Source: Bacteroidota bacterium
Lineage (GTDB): Bacteria > Bacteroidota > Bacteroidia > Bacteroidales > Prolixibacteraceae
DNA: 5,208 bases
Direction: 5' to 3'
NCBI GenBank assembly: GCA_013203755.1
Contig: JABMPI010000291.1
Span: 1 to 5,208 of the forward strand
Position 1 is the stretch's first letter. Each line of letters opens with the position of its first letter. A program made the translations under genes and the position numbers. Shown in pieces: positions 5,008 to 5,208 of this stretch. Under the pieces are notes generated by a model. It saw only the letters and a program-made list of their open reading frames with translations, did not search any database and had not been told where the DNA came from.

Positions 5008-5208
5008 ATGACTAAAAATTTGTTCACAGCCTTGCTTTTTATGCTGGCAGTTGTAATTCAAAGTTCCGCTAAAGATCCGATTAAAACACAAAACAATTTA
5101 TGGAAATTGGTGTGGGAGGATAATTTTGAAAAAGAGGGATTGCCAAATTCTTCAATTTGGGGATACGAAACCGGATACATTCGAAACAAGGAAGCACAGT
5201 ATTACACA
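5008..5208 (+). CDS. Secreted glycoside hydrolase family 16 protein (5' part, cut by window end)
   Basis: Sixty-seven codons are visible and the frame stays open to the end of the window. Residues 1-21 are a signal peptide (MTKNLFTALLFML..., QSSA|KD) without a lipobox Cys in the visible part. From residue 32 the text WKLVWEDNF, GLPNSSIWGYETGYIRN and KEAQYYT follows the opening of the GH16 catalytic domain as found in Bacteroidota laminarinase-like enzymes: an LVW-D-F strand, then GLP--S-W-YE-G--RN-E-QYYT. GH16 enzymes cut beta-1,3- or beta-1,4-linked glucans and galactans such as laminarin, lichenan, agar or carrageenan. The catalytic E-[IL]-D-x-x-E segment lies beyond the window, so activity and substrate cannot be judged. 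The ATG is placed at the start of the signal peptide, 23 bases after a good -7 element. It is divergent from the phosphatase operon and probably has its own promoter. Fold assignment is confident, specificity unknown. Confidence 0.85.
   Translation, partial: MTKNLFTALLFMLAVVIQSSAKDPIKTQNNLWKLVWEDNFEKEGLPNSSIWGYETGYIRNKEAQYYT

Overview
The window looks like chromosomal DNA of a member of the Bacteroidota, probably a polysaccharide-degrading environmental or marine lineage. The order cannot be fixed from this sequence. The reasons are a type IX secretion (T9SS) C-terminal sorting domain, the start of a secreted GH16 glycanase with the wording usual in this phylum, visibly AT-rich DNA, start codons preceded by A-rich stretches with no Shine-Dalgarno sequence, and two copies of the TAnnTTTG-type -7 element.

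Left half (about 1-3170, plus strand): an AT-rich leader is followed by two secreted-protein genes that probably form one transcription unit. The first (212-673) is a very small T9SS type A protein made almost entirely of signal peptide plus sorting domain. The second (735-3053) encodes a 772-residue secreted fibre-like protein. It has the 'APEGI-YQA-ARD' N-terminal domain common in Bacteroidota, a run of short beta-type repeats like those of phage tail fibres, a hydrophobic insert with a CX4C pair, and a C-terminal 'ADYAEW...GDVVGV...VPVKV' domain resembling the self-processing chaperone domain of phage tail spikes. Two intrinsic terminators follow (about 3133-3167 and 3248-3273).

Right half (3272-4815, minus strand): a convergent two-gene unit encodes a YqaB-like HAD sugar-phosphate phosphatase (4210-4815) and, 8 bases downstream of it, an AEC-family ten-helix transporter (3272-4201). 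The hairpin just beyond the transporter stop codon probably ends transcription from both sides.

Right edge (4816-5208): a divergent intergenic region of 192 bases holds candidate promoters and two AT-rich palindromes. It leads into a GH16 gene cut off by the window end after 67 codons.

There is no sign of tRNA, rRNA, CRISPR, insertion sequence or phage integration module. The least understood part is the pair of small sorting-domain protein and fibre protein. Its parts resemble known domains, but I cannot assign it a biological function.
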